Positions 12,901 to 23,754 of a stretch of 64,000 bases of DNA are shown here, piece after piece; position 1 is the stretch's first letter; every line of letters starts with the position of its first letter. The position numbers and the translations under genes were made by a program. Under the pieces are notes generated by a model. The model did not search any database. It was not told the DNA's origin and was given only the letters and a program-made list of their open reading frames with translations. Origin of the DNA: Desmodus rotundus (Eukaryota > Chordata > Mammalia > Chiroptera > Phyllostomidae); contig NC_071399.1 of the NCBI RefSeq assembly GCF_022682495.2, positions 8,227,342-8,291,341 of the forward strand. The letters are read 5' to 3'.

Positions 12901-12918
12901 GAATTGATCCGGAGCAAT

Positions 12919-13236
12919 ACTGCCCAATAGAAATACAATGTGAGCAACAGAAGAGATTTAAAATTTTCTAGTAACCTCATGTAGGAAAGGAAACAAATAA
13001 GTGAAATTAATGTTCACAATATATTTTATTTAACGCATTACTTCTATAACATTTCAACATGCAATCGCTATAAAATGTTAAATATTTTATATGCTTTTTT
13101 GTACTCACTCTTTGAAACTTGATGTATATTTTATACTTACGTTAAGTCTCAGTTTCACCTAGCCCCATTTTACGTCTGCGGTAGCCACCTGTGGTGAGCG
13201 GGTTGCGTGTTAGCACCAGTGCGGACTATTGGTCAG
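12919..13236. mobile_element. Old hAT-type DNA transposon fragment
   Basis: The inverted ends tgcccaatag (left) and ctattggtca (right) flank an AT-rich interior (tttaaaattttctagtaacc, atattttatttaacgcatta, atttcaacatgcaatc, gtagccacctgtggtgagcg). I recognise the interior as a common non-autonomous mammalian MER element, but I do not assign the family name. Confidence 0.6.
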
Positions 13237-13461
13237 ATTCCAACTGACTGCCTGGCCTCAGGCAGTTGGCGTTGGCTGCTCTGGGCACACAAGTGACTGT
13301 GTTTAGTAATGGTGCAGAGTCGGTCCCAGAAAATTTGCTTCCCCTCTCCTCCCCACTGACTGTACGGAAGCAAAATTTAGAACTAGGGTTAGAATTTGGC
13401 TATGCCCGGCCCATCCCCGCCTTCAGAGAATGATGTCTCAGTTCAGATTGTAAAAGTTAGA

Positions 13462-13636
13462 ACACAAATTCTCAAAGTCTGGGACACGTAAGAATTGGTT
13501 TATTAAAATTCAGTTTCCCTGGAAGAACTCCAGACAAACCGACGGCCATTTCTAAGGGCAAGGCCTGGAAATCTGCCTTTTATCCAAACCACCAGGTGGT
13601 TCTAATCCGCCCGGCAGTTTGAAAACTCCAGCACTG
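13462..13636 (+). mobile_element. MER5A-like hAT-Charlie element
   Basis: It runs 'attctcaaagtctggg', 'aatctgccttttatccaaaccaccaggtggttctaat', then 'agtttgaaaactccagcac', the MER5A order including its TIR-like ends. Confidence 0.65.
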
Positions 13637-13639
13637 ACC

Positions 13640-15500
13640 CTCAAACAGCTTACAGTGGTTCCTCTGGGAACTCGTGGCTTTTGCTCCTTCAGGCCTTTGT
13701 TCAGCCTCATGTGACAAGTCACCTGCCCACGTATCCAGGGCACACGGAACCTGCCCAGAAGGTGGCTGCTCAGTCTCTGTCCTGTGTTTTCAGGTCACCT
13801 CGCTCTTGCATCCAGAAACCTATATAACACCCCCAACAACTGAGAAACCGCTCTGTGATGTATTTTTAAGACTCACACTCTCCTTTTGGACTTCTTCCTC
13901 TATTTCTGTGTGTGTGACACCGGCTTAGAGAACCACTTTGCCCAGGGGCCTATAGGATGTTTATGTACAGCTTCTCACTGGTCTTCACTGCACCCCTGCG
14001 AAATACATAACACGTGAGCTTGCCTTCATTTTGCAGGAGGGACATTGAGGCCCTTGGTAATTGATTTAAGAAGACGTTCGGGTCTGAAGTCAATGGTTAA
14101 ACCCCTTCTCCTGAGGCCACTCTCCTTGTGCCTCCACTTCTCTGACCCCTGAAATCAGCTGTGGTTGTTGCAACTCACCTGGAAATACTTCCGTTAGGAC
14201 CTTTTACCCAAGATGCTCTGTGCCAATGCCCTGCCTCTGCTCCCTCGGAGAGGTGGGATTACAACGTCAGGAGACTTCACATGTGAGGTAGGTCCTTCCA
14301 TTTCATATTTATTTGGAATACTATGTCCTCTGGAAGGAAATTATCTAGGGACCCCCAATTCCCAGGAACCAAGCGATAAACATTTGAAATGCAAGCTGAT
14401 GTCTTGCTCTGTTGCTCCCCAGTAGAGCTGACAGCACGCCGCTGATGTGGGGGTGCAGCCGGCTCCCGGGGAGCTTTGAGACTTGCCCGGGCTGCTCTGG
14501 GCTGCGCATTTCCTAAGATGCGCCCAGGGCCCTTGCAGCCTCTGGACTTGAATCTTTCTGCCAAGAGAGACAAATGTATGTGTGAGGACCTCAGAGAAGG
14601 GTCCTTGGAAAATGAGTTCAGATCCCTATCTTCCGGCTGGCTGATACCTCTTTCAAAACATGCTTTAATATATTCATTTTTATATGTGTGTTTTCATAAC
14701 ATCATTCTGTTTACTGTCTTTTTATTTTAAAGGTTGATTTTTTAACTTATAGGGTCACTTGAGAAAATTTATAAAATACTGAAAGCATCAAGAAGAAAGT
14801 TAAAATCACCTACATTTCCCAGAAACAACCACTAATATTTTGGTGTATTTTCTTCAGGTTTTTTTTCCTTGCTTTTTTTTTTTTTAATAAGTATTTGAAA
14901 TGCCATGAAATCAACTTTTTCTTGAAGAAGCACTGGCTTCATTCAGTGGGAATTGGCATTTTACAGAACCACGACCTAGACACTAGAAGTGCTACTGGAA
15001 ATGTTATTGCTTCTAGGTTGTTTTAGCGGACAGAACTAGCAAAAATATATTTAAAGATAGAATCTCTAGGAGTTTTTATTGATACTTGTGATTCAAATTC
15101 AGGACATAGAGGTTTGATTGAACCTCTTCTAGTTTATATTCTTTCTTCCACACGGGAAATCCTGATTCTCCATAACACAGGGATGATAAAATTAAAATAC
15201 CTCATATCAGCTCATCCGCTCTGTTCTCCATTACTTGTGTGATGGTTTTGTAATACCAGTACAAATATTCCCACCACCGATAAGACTGATTACAACAGTT
15301 AATTTTTTGCATAGCCCCTCCCCATCTCCCTTCCCCCCATTTAAAACCAGTGATGTCATTTCCACGTTGTTAACCCACCGTGTGCTGCCTGTGTGCTGCT
15401 CTCTCTCCTCGCTCTGTGACAGCTGTTGGTTGAATGTTCATCGCTAGGCCTTACGCCAAAGTTTCCCTGGTCGCTCTGGTTGTCTCAAGCTTGTTCTCTA
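13640..15500. other. Intergenic, possible L2/MIR traces only
   Basis: Positions 13960-14100 (aaatacataacacgtg, ttttgcaggagggacattgaggc) look like an L2 or MIR 3' fragment. 13640-13930 may be L2. A poly-T tract lies near 14870-14886. No gene is recognised. Confidence 0.4.
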
Positions 15501-15519
15501 ATAGATTCATCAGAAAAGA

Positions 15520-16690
15520 TGAATATTTCCTGGGCACAGCAGTTTCTAAATTCTTTCATGGTGCTAACCATTTGAACCTTGCATATTTCAAAGTCAGTTT
15601 TGCTGGATATGAAGTCCTTGGCTCACATTTCTTTCCATTAGCGTCTCCAATATGTTAGTACATTTTCTTCTGCCATAAAGAACTGTGTTTGGAACATCTT
15701 TTTCACTATAAATCATTTCCTTTTGCTTATGCCCAAAGGATATTTTTTGGTCATAAAATTCAATAAATTTTGGTTTTGATATCAGTGGTTCTGGTTTATG
15801 TTCTCAGGTATGTGAAGCGTTCTTTCAGTCTATAGTTTCAGGTTTTTCCCCTTTCAATTTCAGGAAAGTTTCTTTGCACTGCAGTTTTAATATTGGTCCT
15901 ATTTCTTTGCCTTGGTTTCGTTCTTCTTGGAGTCTTGTTATTTTATGTAAGATGGTTTTTGGCTCTTCTCACTATTTGTCACTTTCTCTTAAATCTTTTT
16001 ATCTTTTAATTTATTTTTGATTTTTAAAATTTCTCTCCTTCTTTACTTTCTATTTCCCCTAAAGCCTTATCTCTTGTGATTATTAACACTGAAGAAATTG
16101 TTTCTTTATCTTATTCTTTCTGGAGTGTAATCCTTCCTAAGTTTTTAGAATTTGATTTCTTTATTTTGACATTTTACATTTTTTTTTAATGTAATTAGCG
16201 CATCTTGAAACAGGAGTTACGGTTTTGGTCTGTTTTGTGACCCTGTTTTTCTGCCATGTTTTCATCAGCTGTTGAACTGTTAGTCTGCTCCTTATTTTCC
16301 CTTTAAAATAGTGTGTTAGAAAAGGATTTGACTTCAAAACTTGCATGTTTTTCTTTGAAGTTACTTTTTCTGAACTGCAGAAGGAGATGTGGTTCAGGTA
16401 GTTTTTCTCGTTTTTTAGAGCCCTTCCTTCTGTTGTGAAGTTGTGGAATTATTTCATGTGTTCATTAAGTACTTGCACAGTATATAGGAATCTATGCCTC
16501 TTACCCATTTACTTATTGGGGTCTAAATGGTTTTCTTATTGATTCATATGGCTTTTTAAAAGATTGAGCATATTCACCATTTATCACATTTATTGTTCAT
16601 CTTTTCAGTGTGTTCCATTGTTGATTGAGTGGGAATTAACCTGATTGTGCTCAATTTTTGTTAAGCTTTCAAAGTCCATCTTTCCCTTCC
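15520..16690 (-). repeat. T-rich block, probably degraded LINE (antisense)
   Basis: Long T-rich stretches such as 'gtcagttttgctggatatgaag' and 'tttcaggaaagtttctttgc' have the flavour of antisense L1. They are too diverged to assign. No coding capacity is seen. Confidence 0.35.
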
Positions 16691-16699
16691 GCCCCCACA

Positions 16700-17710
16700 C
16701 CAGAGTCTGAAGATTTAATGACTCACGTTTCATGACACTCGAGTGGGTGGCGGCTTTCTTCGGGGATGAGCACAGGCCACGTTTACTGGGAGAGACAGAG
16801 CAAAGCTGTGTGCCCTCACGGTGGACAGGCAGGTTATGTGAGCCTCTGAAAATGAATTGGGGAAGAGTGTCCCTAATGCTGACACATCTGTTCTCTGTGC
16901 TCGGCTGGCCCTTGCCATCCCCTCAGGGTCCCGTGATGGCAGCTCTGCTATGGGATTGGTGCTGCACCTGCGCCGAGAGCCGCTCCCAGGGTGGCCTGTC
17001 CCTGGAAAGTCACAGGGTCTGACCTTTCAGGACACAAAAGCCCTTCCCTGAGTATTTGCCCAGTAAATTCAGTCGAATCTAAAGAGCTCCCCCAGTGCGA
17101 CGTTGTCTGGTCCCTGCTGTGCTTATATCATCAGTGTCCATTTCATCACTAGACTGGTTTTCTTAGTTCAACCTGACGTCCGAACCAGGTAAGACTGTTG
17201 CCCACAAAAACAAATTAAGTTCCATCCTCTGCGAAATTTCATATCCGTGGCCCAGAACAAGGCCGGTTGCTTTTCTGAGTGTACTCTACCAAACAGCTCG
17301 TTCTGGCCATGTGGACGCAGTTGTTTCTTGTTCGGCCTGTAGATGTTTCTGCCGAGGACTAGTTGCCAGAGCCCATAGAAAGGCTCTCTGTACTCGTGAC
17401 TCACTGTAGCGAGGGCTCGTCTCCCATGCGGTCTGTTTCAAAACAGAAACAAGGTGGTTTTTATTACTTCGCTGTTTATCATGAAGTACCCAAGAACTTC
17501 CAGCGTACTGACAGATGTATTTCTCACAACGTGGCAGAATACAACGAATTTCCTTACCCAGGTGAATTCTACATTAAAATTATGCAAAGCATACATGTCC
17601 CTTAGAATTCTTCAAAAGGCACAGTTTCTACTATTGCTGCTTTCTCTTCTTTTCCTTGTTTCATTACTTTTTTTCTTCCTCTTGGCTGTCTTTCATTCCT
17701 GGTTGAACAC
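16700..17710. other. Intergenic, no gene recognised
   Basis: Nothing identifiable on either strand. Confidence 0.5.
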
Positions 17711-17713
17711 TGG

Positions 17714-17866
17714 AATACCTGGGAAGATTTTTGTTTAAAATACCAGTGCCTGGCCCCCATCCAGAGCGTCTGAGTTAGAATCTCCAGGGTCGGAGCCTCA
17801 GCGTCAGTACTTGTGAATAGCATCCTCGGGCAACTCCGCACAGCCCAGTTTGAAAACCAGTGCCCC
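17714..17866 (+). mobile_element. MER5A-like hAT-Charlie element
   Basis: The sequence 'acctgggaagatttttgtttaaaataccagtgcctggcccccatccagagcgtctgagttagaatctccaggg' and the end 'cccagtttgaaaaccagtg' match the MER5A pattern. Confidence 0.7.
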
Positions 17867-18164
17867 AAACACTCACTTTATTTGTTAAGATTATTCTACA
17901 ACGCACATAGATAAATATGTTTTTCCTCTTTAGGAGCTGATAGGGGTCCTGTGATGGGACACTGGGGTCATTGTGAGCAGCTCCAGGAATGGTGTGGGTG
18001 ACAGCTTGGGGTGGGGGTGCTGAGAGAATGTCTGAAGCCATTCACAAGGTGAGCCCCCTGCTTCGACTTTGCTTGCATGGCTCTGGGGTGGTGGGGGCTT
18101 AGAGGGAGTGCTGAGGGAGACTGGTGGGTTCGAGCTGGTCACGCCAGCGCTGTGGCACTTGTCT

Positions 18165-18262
18165 CCACTCCCAAAGTCACACTAACCACACTGTGTGACC
18201 TTGGGCAAGTCATTTAATCTCTCAGCTGGCTCCTCAGTCACCTGTGACAAACAAGAGACGCT
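18165..18262 (+). repeat. MIR SINE fragment
   Basis: The core 'gtgtgaccttgggcaagtcatttaatctctc' is diagnostic of MIR. Confidence 0.75.
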
Positions 18263-18264
18263 TA

Positions 18265-20080
18265 GTATGAAATGCATTTCCTAACTCCAGGCACCAGGCA
18301 GGTGCTAGTTTCAGGGCCACAGATGTAAAGACCAGCCTGGACCCCAGCAGGCCAAAGCCCCCACAGGCCACCCACCACTTCATGCAGGTTCCCAGAAATG
18401 GCCCAGGGAAATAATGTTTCTCACTCGTTGACTCCAACTCCCTCTTACTTGGTTGAGTTGAACTATGGTCTGGACTATGACGAGCTTCCAGAATTCTTCC
18501 CACCATTTTTGTCTGGACGCTGGCAGAATGGCTTCCTGGTCTCCTTTTTCTCACATCTGCCCCCAGCCCTGTCCCGCTGACCCTCATTGCCCAGTGTGGG
18601 TGCCACGCTTCTGGGCACCACCTTGTCATGGGCCCTGGTGGAGGTTCAGCTCCTGCTTGTCCCCCTGACACCACTGAGGCCAGACTTGCTGAAGTAGCAG
18701 GAAGGCGGAGGACGGAGGAGAGGTGTCAACATGGCTTCCCCAGGAAGGGGATTTCTCAAACCGCCCTTTCCTCCCTCTGAAAGCTCCTCTCCGCCTCCCC
18801 CGGCCACCAGCTCCCTGTTTCAAAGGCAAACTGGCCTCCAAGCCCGGGATGCTGAGCTCTTCCACGCTGTAGGGGAGTGACAGTACAAGCTCCTGTGAGA
18901 GTCCTGTTGAAAGTCAAATTAAACATGGTGAAGACAGAGCTCGTTTATCTTCTCTCCCTTTCTTCCCATCTGCTCCACTTCCTCTTGCTCGTGGCTAAGG
19001 GGGGGGCCTGCTGAAATTCTGGAAAAGAAACTCTTGCCCCCTGGGTTCCATGTCACACAGCTAGTCATTTGTCAAATCCTGCTACTTTCTATAAAAATGC
19101 TTCCTGCAGCTGGCTTTCCCAACCCACCGCTAGTATGGGAAGCTCTGTCCGAACCCGGGAGATCATCTGACCAGAGTGTCCTAATATTGTCACTGCATTC
19201 ATTCACTCATTCATTCATATGTTCCCCAGACAATTGTCAACTGTTTGGTGGAAGCCTTTGCTGGTGCTCCAGACTCTGTTTGGAGACTCCAAAAATCAGA
19301 AGACACGATTTCAGCATACTGTCTTGCTTATAACCTCGTCGGAGACACTTAAAAACAAATTATTACAATGCGGTGCAACTTGCTTTGTACTAAATGCAAC
19401 ATTAAAAGGATATGAAAGTTTTCACAGGGAATCCAGGCTGTGAAGGATAAGTAAAAGTTTGCTGGACACAGAGTGGGATGGGGCACCCTGGATGTAGGGA
19501 CAATGGAAGAGAGTAGCGAAGGGCCCATGGAGGGGCCTCGGCTGAGAAATTTGATGCAACACACTGGGACCTGGAGGGGATGGCAAACCGCAGACGTGGG
19601 TTGGAGGCAGAATTTGGAATTCAACTCTATAGTGATGAGAGACGAGGGTGGTTCTTAACCAGCTGAGTAATGTGGCTGTCCTGGCTTTGCTGTGACATAA
19701 TTACACAGGCAAAGAGCAGAAAGTGGGGGGCGGACGTCCAATGGCCAAGAGCAAGATCCCAAAGGCAGTGGTGGAGGTGGTGCCACCAGGCACACGAGCA
19801 GGTACCCGTCCTGCCCCCAGCCCCTCTGCTCAAGAGCAGTGCCCTCTTTCATGGCACGGCTCCGTCTTCTCTGACATTGCCTCCATGCGTTGCCTGTAGC
19901 AAGCCAGACATTTCATTCCACAGAAAGGAGAATTCAGTTCTGCTCAAAAATGGACAGATGAGATGTCCACACTGGAGGTCCTGTGAAGGGGAACAGTGTT
20001 TCCCTCTTCTGTGTGTCCCCAACCATAATACAGGGATTGGCATGAAGGAGGAGTCCCCCAGACAAGTGGGTGGGTATGTG
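18265..20080. other. Intergenic, no gene recognised
   Basis: Only an imperfect CATT repeat at 19197-19218 stands out. The open frame on the minus strand around 18234-18674 shows no protein-family resemblance. Confidence 0.45.
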
Positions 20081-20084
20081 TGTC

Positions 20085-20478
20085 CATTTCCAGGGGCTGC
20101 TCTAATAAGCTGGGTGGCTTAAAACAACAGAAACATATTTTCTCACCATTCTGGAAGCTAGAATTCTGAAACGAAGGTGTCCGCAGGGCCCTGCTCCTTC
20201 CGAAGGCGCTAGGGAAGGACCCTCTCTTGCCTCTTCCCGCTCCTGGTGGTTGCCAGCGATCCTTACAGATGCACCACTTCCCTCTTTACCTCCATGGCCA
20301 CGTGGCCTTCTTCCTGTGCTCCTGGGGCCACATTTCCCACTCCTTACGAGAACACTAGTCGCTGGGGTAGGGTCTACTCTCATCCACGAGGACCTCATCT
20401 TAATTCGATTTTACCTGCAGAACTCAATTTCCAAATAAGGTCACGGTCACAGGGACAGGGACGAGGACTTGGACATGT
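20085..20478 (-). mobile_element. MLT1-type MaLR solo LTR (antisense)
   Basis: Sequence running 'ggtggcttaaaacaacagaaacatattttctcacc', 'ttctggaagctag', 'aaggtgtccgcagggccctgctcc', 'aattcgattttacctgcag' and 'caaataaggtcacgg' is the reverse of an MLT1 LTR. Confidence 0.78.
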
Positions 20479-20479
20479 C

Positions 20480-21250
20480 TTTTCGGAAAGGACAATTTGG
20501 CCCACTACAAAGGGTGCGGCGTGTGCTGTTCTTCTGTCTCTACCAGTCTGAGCCTTCCGTGGAGGGGTGCCTTCCACGTGGGGCAGCCCCATACCTTCAG
20601 ATAACTGTGTTGCCTGCCAGCACGGTCTTTTGACAAAGTCAGACTCATCCAGTTTTTCAAATGTCGGAGGGACTGTTGGCTGCCGGACTCTGTTCCAGGA
20701 CACGGAGCTACAGAGGCGACTCAGCCAGGCCTGGGCTCTGACCTAATCAAAGACAATCTACTGGACTGCATTTTAAACTTGACAAGAATATAACAAAGTC
20801 TGTTGGCAATGACATGACCCAAAAATTTTTAATAGGAAAGAAAGTGAATTATTCTTTTGTTTAGAGTTAAACCAAGACTCATAATTGGGAGAATGTTATT
20901 TCACAGAATTATGCCTTATTTATGAAGTGAGCTGCATGGGGCTCTTCTCCAAGGACCACAGTCCAGGAGATCCTATGTGGCCTCACTGTGGACCAGTGGC
21001 CACCAGACTGAGTCCTCCCGCATCACCTCGGTGGCCACTGGAACCACCACAATGACACTTGTTAGGAGCTCGTCCTGGCCCGGTGAGTGTGCTAGGTGGC
21101 TCCAGTAACAAACACCCTAGCAGGGACCTGGAATTTTGGAAATTAACTCTAAAACTGCTGTGGATTTGTCCTTGTGCCTTCTGACCGGACACACTGTTTG
21201 CCTCCCTTCCTGATGGCTGCAGAGCTCTGACGGGGCAGGACCTCATAATG
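20480..21250. other. Intergenic, no gene recognised
   Basis: No repeat family, RNA gene or coding motif is recognised on either strand. Confidence 0.45.
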
Positions 21251-21254
21251 AGAA

Positions 21255-22190
21255 AAAAATGTTTGCAAACCATATGTCAGAGGAGGGACTTGGATACAGA
21301 ATATAGGAAGAATTGTGACAACTCAATAATAAAAAGACAAACATTCAAGTAAAAAAAAAAAACGGACAAAGGACCTGAATAGACAGTTCTCCGGCAAAGA
21401 TAGACAAATGGCCGATAGACACACGATAAGATGCTCCGTATTATTGGTCGCTAGGGAAATGCAAACGATGACCACAAGAGGATGGCACATCCCGCCCAGC
21501 AGGATGGCTGTCATTTGAAAACACAGCAAGTGGTGGCGAGGGTGCAGAAAACAAAGCCTGCTGGGAAAATCCCAAACGCTGCAGCCAGTTTGGGAACCAG
21601 CCTAACAGTTCCTGAAAAACTTAGCAGAGTTACCACAAGATACAGCAATTCCACCCCAGGGACATTCCCAAGAGCAATGAAAACATACCTCCACAAAAAA
21701 CTCACACAAATGTTCACAGCAGCAGAATTCATAAGACCCAAAAAGTGGGAGAAAACAAATGTCCAGCAAGTAATGAGTACATAAGTAAAGTGTAGTGTGT
21801 CTGGACCACGGAATGGTATTTGGACACGAATACCGATTCGTGCTAAGACCTTACAAGCACTATGCCGAGTGAAAGAAGCCAGCCGCAAAAGACAACATAT
21901 TGTATGAGTCCCTTTTTATGAACTATCCCGAACAGGAGAATCTGTAGAGACAGAATGCAGGGTGGTAGTTGCCCAGAGTGCGGTGGGAAGAAATAGGGAG
22001 TGACAGCTAATGGACTAATGAGTATGGAGCTTCTTTTGGGGGGGATAAAAATGTTCTAAAATTGTAATAATAGTTGCATAATTCTGTGGACATACTAAAG
22101 CCATTGGATTGTGGGCTTTAACTGGAAGAATTGTGTGGTATATGAATTAAGTCTCCACAAAGCTGTTATACATTTAAAAAGCAAGTATGC
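21255..22190 (+). mobile_element. L1 ORF2 end and 3' UTR (old L1)
   Basis: It follows the end of L1 in order: 'aaacggacaaaggacctgaatagacag', 'tattggtcgctagggaaatgcaaac', 'acagcagcagaattcataagac', 'gaaagaagccagccgcaaaagacaacatattgtatgag', 'tctgtagagacagaatgcag', 'gtggtagttgcc', 'gtatatgaattaagtctccacaaagctgtta'. It is a 3' fragment with many stops and is not coding. Confidence 0.85.
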
Positions 22191-22199
22191 TCAGTATAT

Positions 22200-22272
22200 T
22201 TAAAATCTAATTTCCTCATTCCTTCCCCCTCCCTCCCTTTCTCCCTTTTCTCCTTCCTTTCTTTTTTTCTGT
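22200..22272. repeat. CT-rich low-complexity tract
   Basis: Runs of cctccctccc and tttctcccttttctccttcc. Confidence 0.8.
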
Positions 22273-22446
22273 CAAATGTATAAGCCTAAGATGGAACACG
22301 TCTAGTTCATGGAATGAAGCACAATTATCAATTGGGTGATAAGAAAAGGTAGCCAGCCAAACAGGAAAAGTTTATTTAATTTGAGGAACTACAAAGAGAG
22401 AGAGGGTATCTGAGGTGTAGGCCAAATCTCCCTAATGACATGTATT

Positions 22447-22530
22447 CTTTTTTTTTATTCAACACATATTTATGGGACATTTATTAAACATTGGAGGCAC
22501 TGTACTTGGTGCTATTTTATGACTGCGACA
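22447..22530 (-). repeat. L2 3' tail fragment (antisense)
   Basis: The sequence 'ttcaacacatatttatgggacatttattaaacattggaggcactg' is the reversed L2 tail. Confidence 0.55.
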
Positions 22531-23191
22531 TGACATAGAAGTGTACTTTCATCGCGTGTGCCCGAGACCAAGTTTCCCATGTTTATAAGCAGTCTGCCAC
22601 GGCTGCGCCCTCCTGTCCTTCCCGCGAGGGGTCTGTGCGCGCTGGCTTTGGTCTATCGCAAATTGCTTAAAAAGAGTAAACACACAATCACGTCGGGAAA
22701 TTCCCTGATATTTACAGAAATGCAAAACACTTTGTTTGAAAATTCATAAAATAGCTGTGTGTCTTGAACAGCGAGTTTGTCTGATAGCACCGGTGGGAAT
22801 CTTAGACACAGAGAGCCAGGCGTGGAGAAGCCCAGGGAGCCTTTCTGGCTCCCCTCTCCATCCCTGGGGCATACAGATCTACTTTGGTTTGAGGAGGGCC
22901 GGAGGTTGGACCCAGCTGGGATCAGCAGCCTCGCCAGCCCCAGGAGACACCGGTGGGTTATGGAGTCACTGGCAGGAGATGTGGCTCTACCAGGCTCATT
23001 TCAGAACCCATTTCTGCTTAGAGCAAATCCAAACCTTCCATCAGTGTGACTTTAAAATGTTTCCCCACCTGGATCCTCTTAACTTGAGTCTCTGAAGGTG
23101 GGTCAGAGGATGCTTGCCATCCCAGAACGTTGACGGACTGGGGTCTGGCTCTGACATGAATTTCCAAGACCCCGTTAAGGTTAAGAGAGTT

Positions 23192-23255
23192 AGTAGTGGG
23201 GGGGAAATGGAGACAACTGTAAATGAACAACAATAAAAATTTTTTTTAAAAGAAG
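23192..23255 (+). mobile_element. Very short 5'-truncated L1 insert with 8-bp TSD
   Basis: About 64 bp: the L1 3' terminus (ggggggaaatggagacaactg, then gaacaacaataaaaa) plus an A/T tail. It is flanked by agagagtt at 23184-23191 and 23256-23263. The same 3' end type is seen inverted at 8670. Confidence 0.7.
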
Positions 23256-23754
23256 AGAGAGTTGGACCTTCATCATTCAGGACTCTTCAGGCAAGAAAGA
23301 ATTCCCCAGGTCTGTGCTCGTTCATGCTGACGTCTTCAGAACCTAATTGGGCTGGGTTCCAGAGACTATGCATACAGGCAGGGAAAGGGGCTCTTCCTCT
23401 CCTCCTCAGTTCAGTGGTCACTCCTTTCACTTATCTTCAGTATTTGCAGGTCAGTCCCACGATGGTCCTCCCGGAAAGAGCAAGGGAGCGGTAAAACCAT
23501 CCCGGAGAAAAGGTGTCTATAGGTATTCCTCACGGATTTTTACTCTGATGGAACAAAACCATTTAGAGAAACTAGAATTTTCCTGGGGAAAATAGTGTAA
23601 CTTTAAAACAAAAATCAAAAAAAAAAAAAAAACTTTAGCCAAAGAAGTAAGCCACTAAAATATAAGCATTATTTTAGGCAAAACATTTTTTCTCCATTTA
23701 AGGGCTGAATTTCTGAATTAGTTACCAATAGTCACGATTCCGAAAGTATCTTAT

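Noticed and set aside
18234..18674. 146-codon open frame on the minus strand
   Set aside because: It overlaps a MIR fragment at its end, has no family resemblance, and sits in GC-rich DNA where frames this long arise by chance.
21482..21888. Overlapping frames on both strands resembling a coding segment
   Set aside because: They are residues of the L1 ORF2/3' UTR at 21255-22190, with stops and no full domain.
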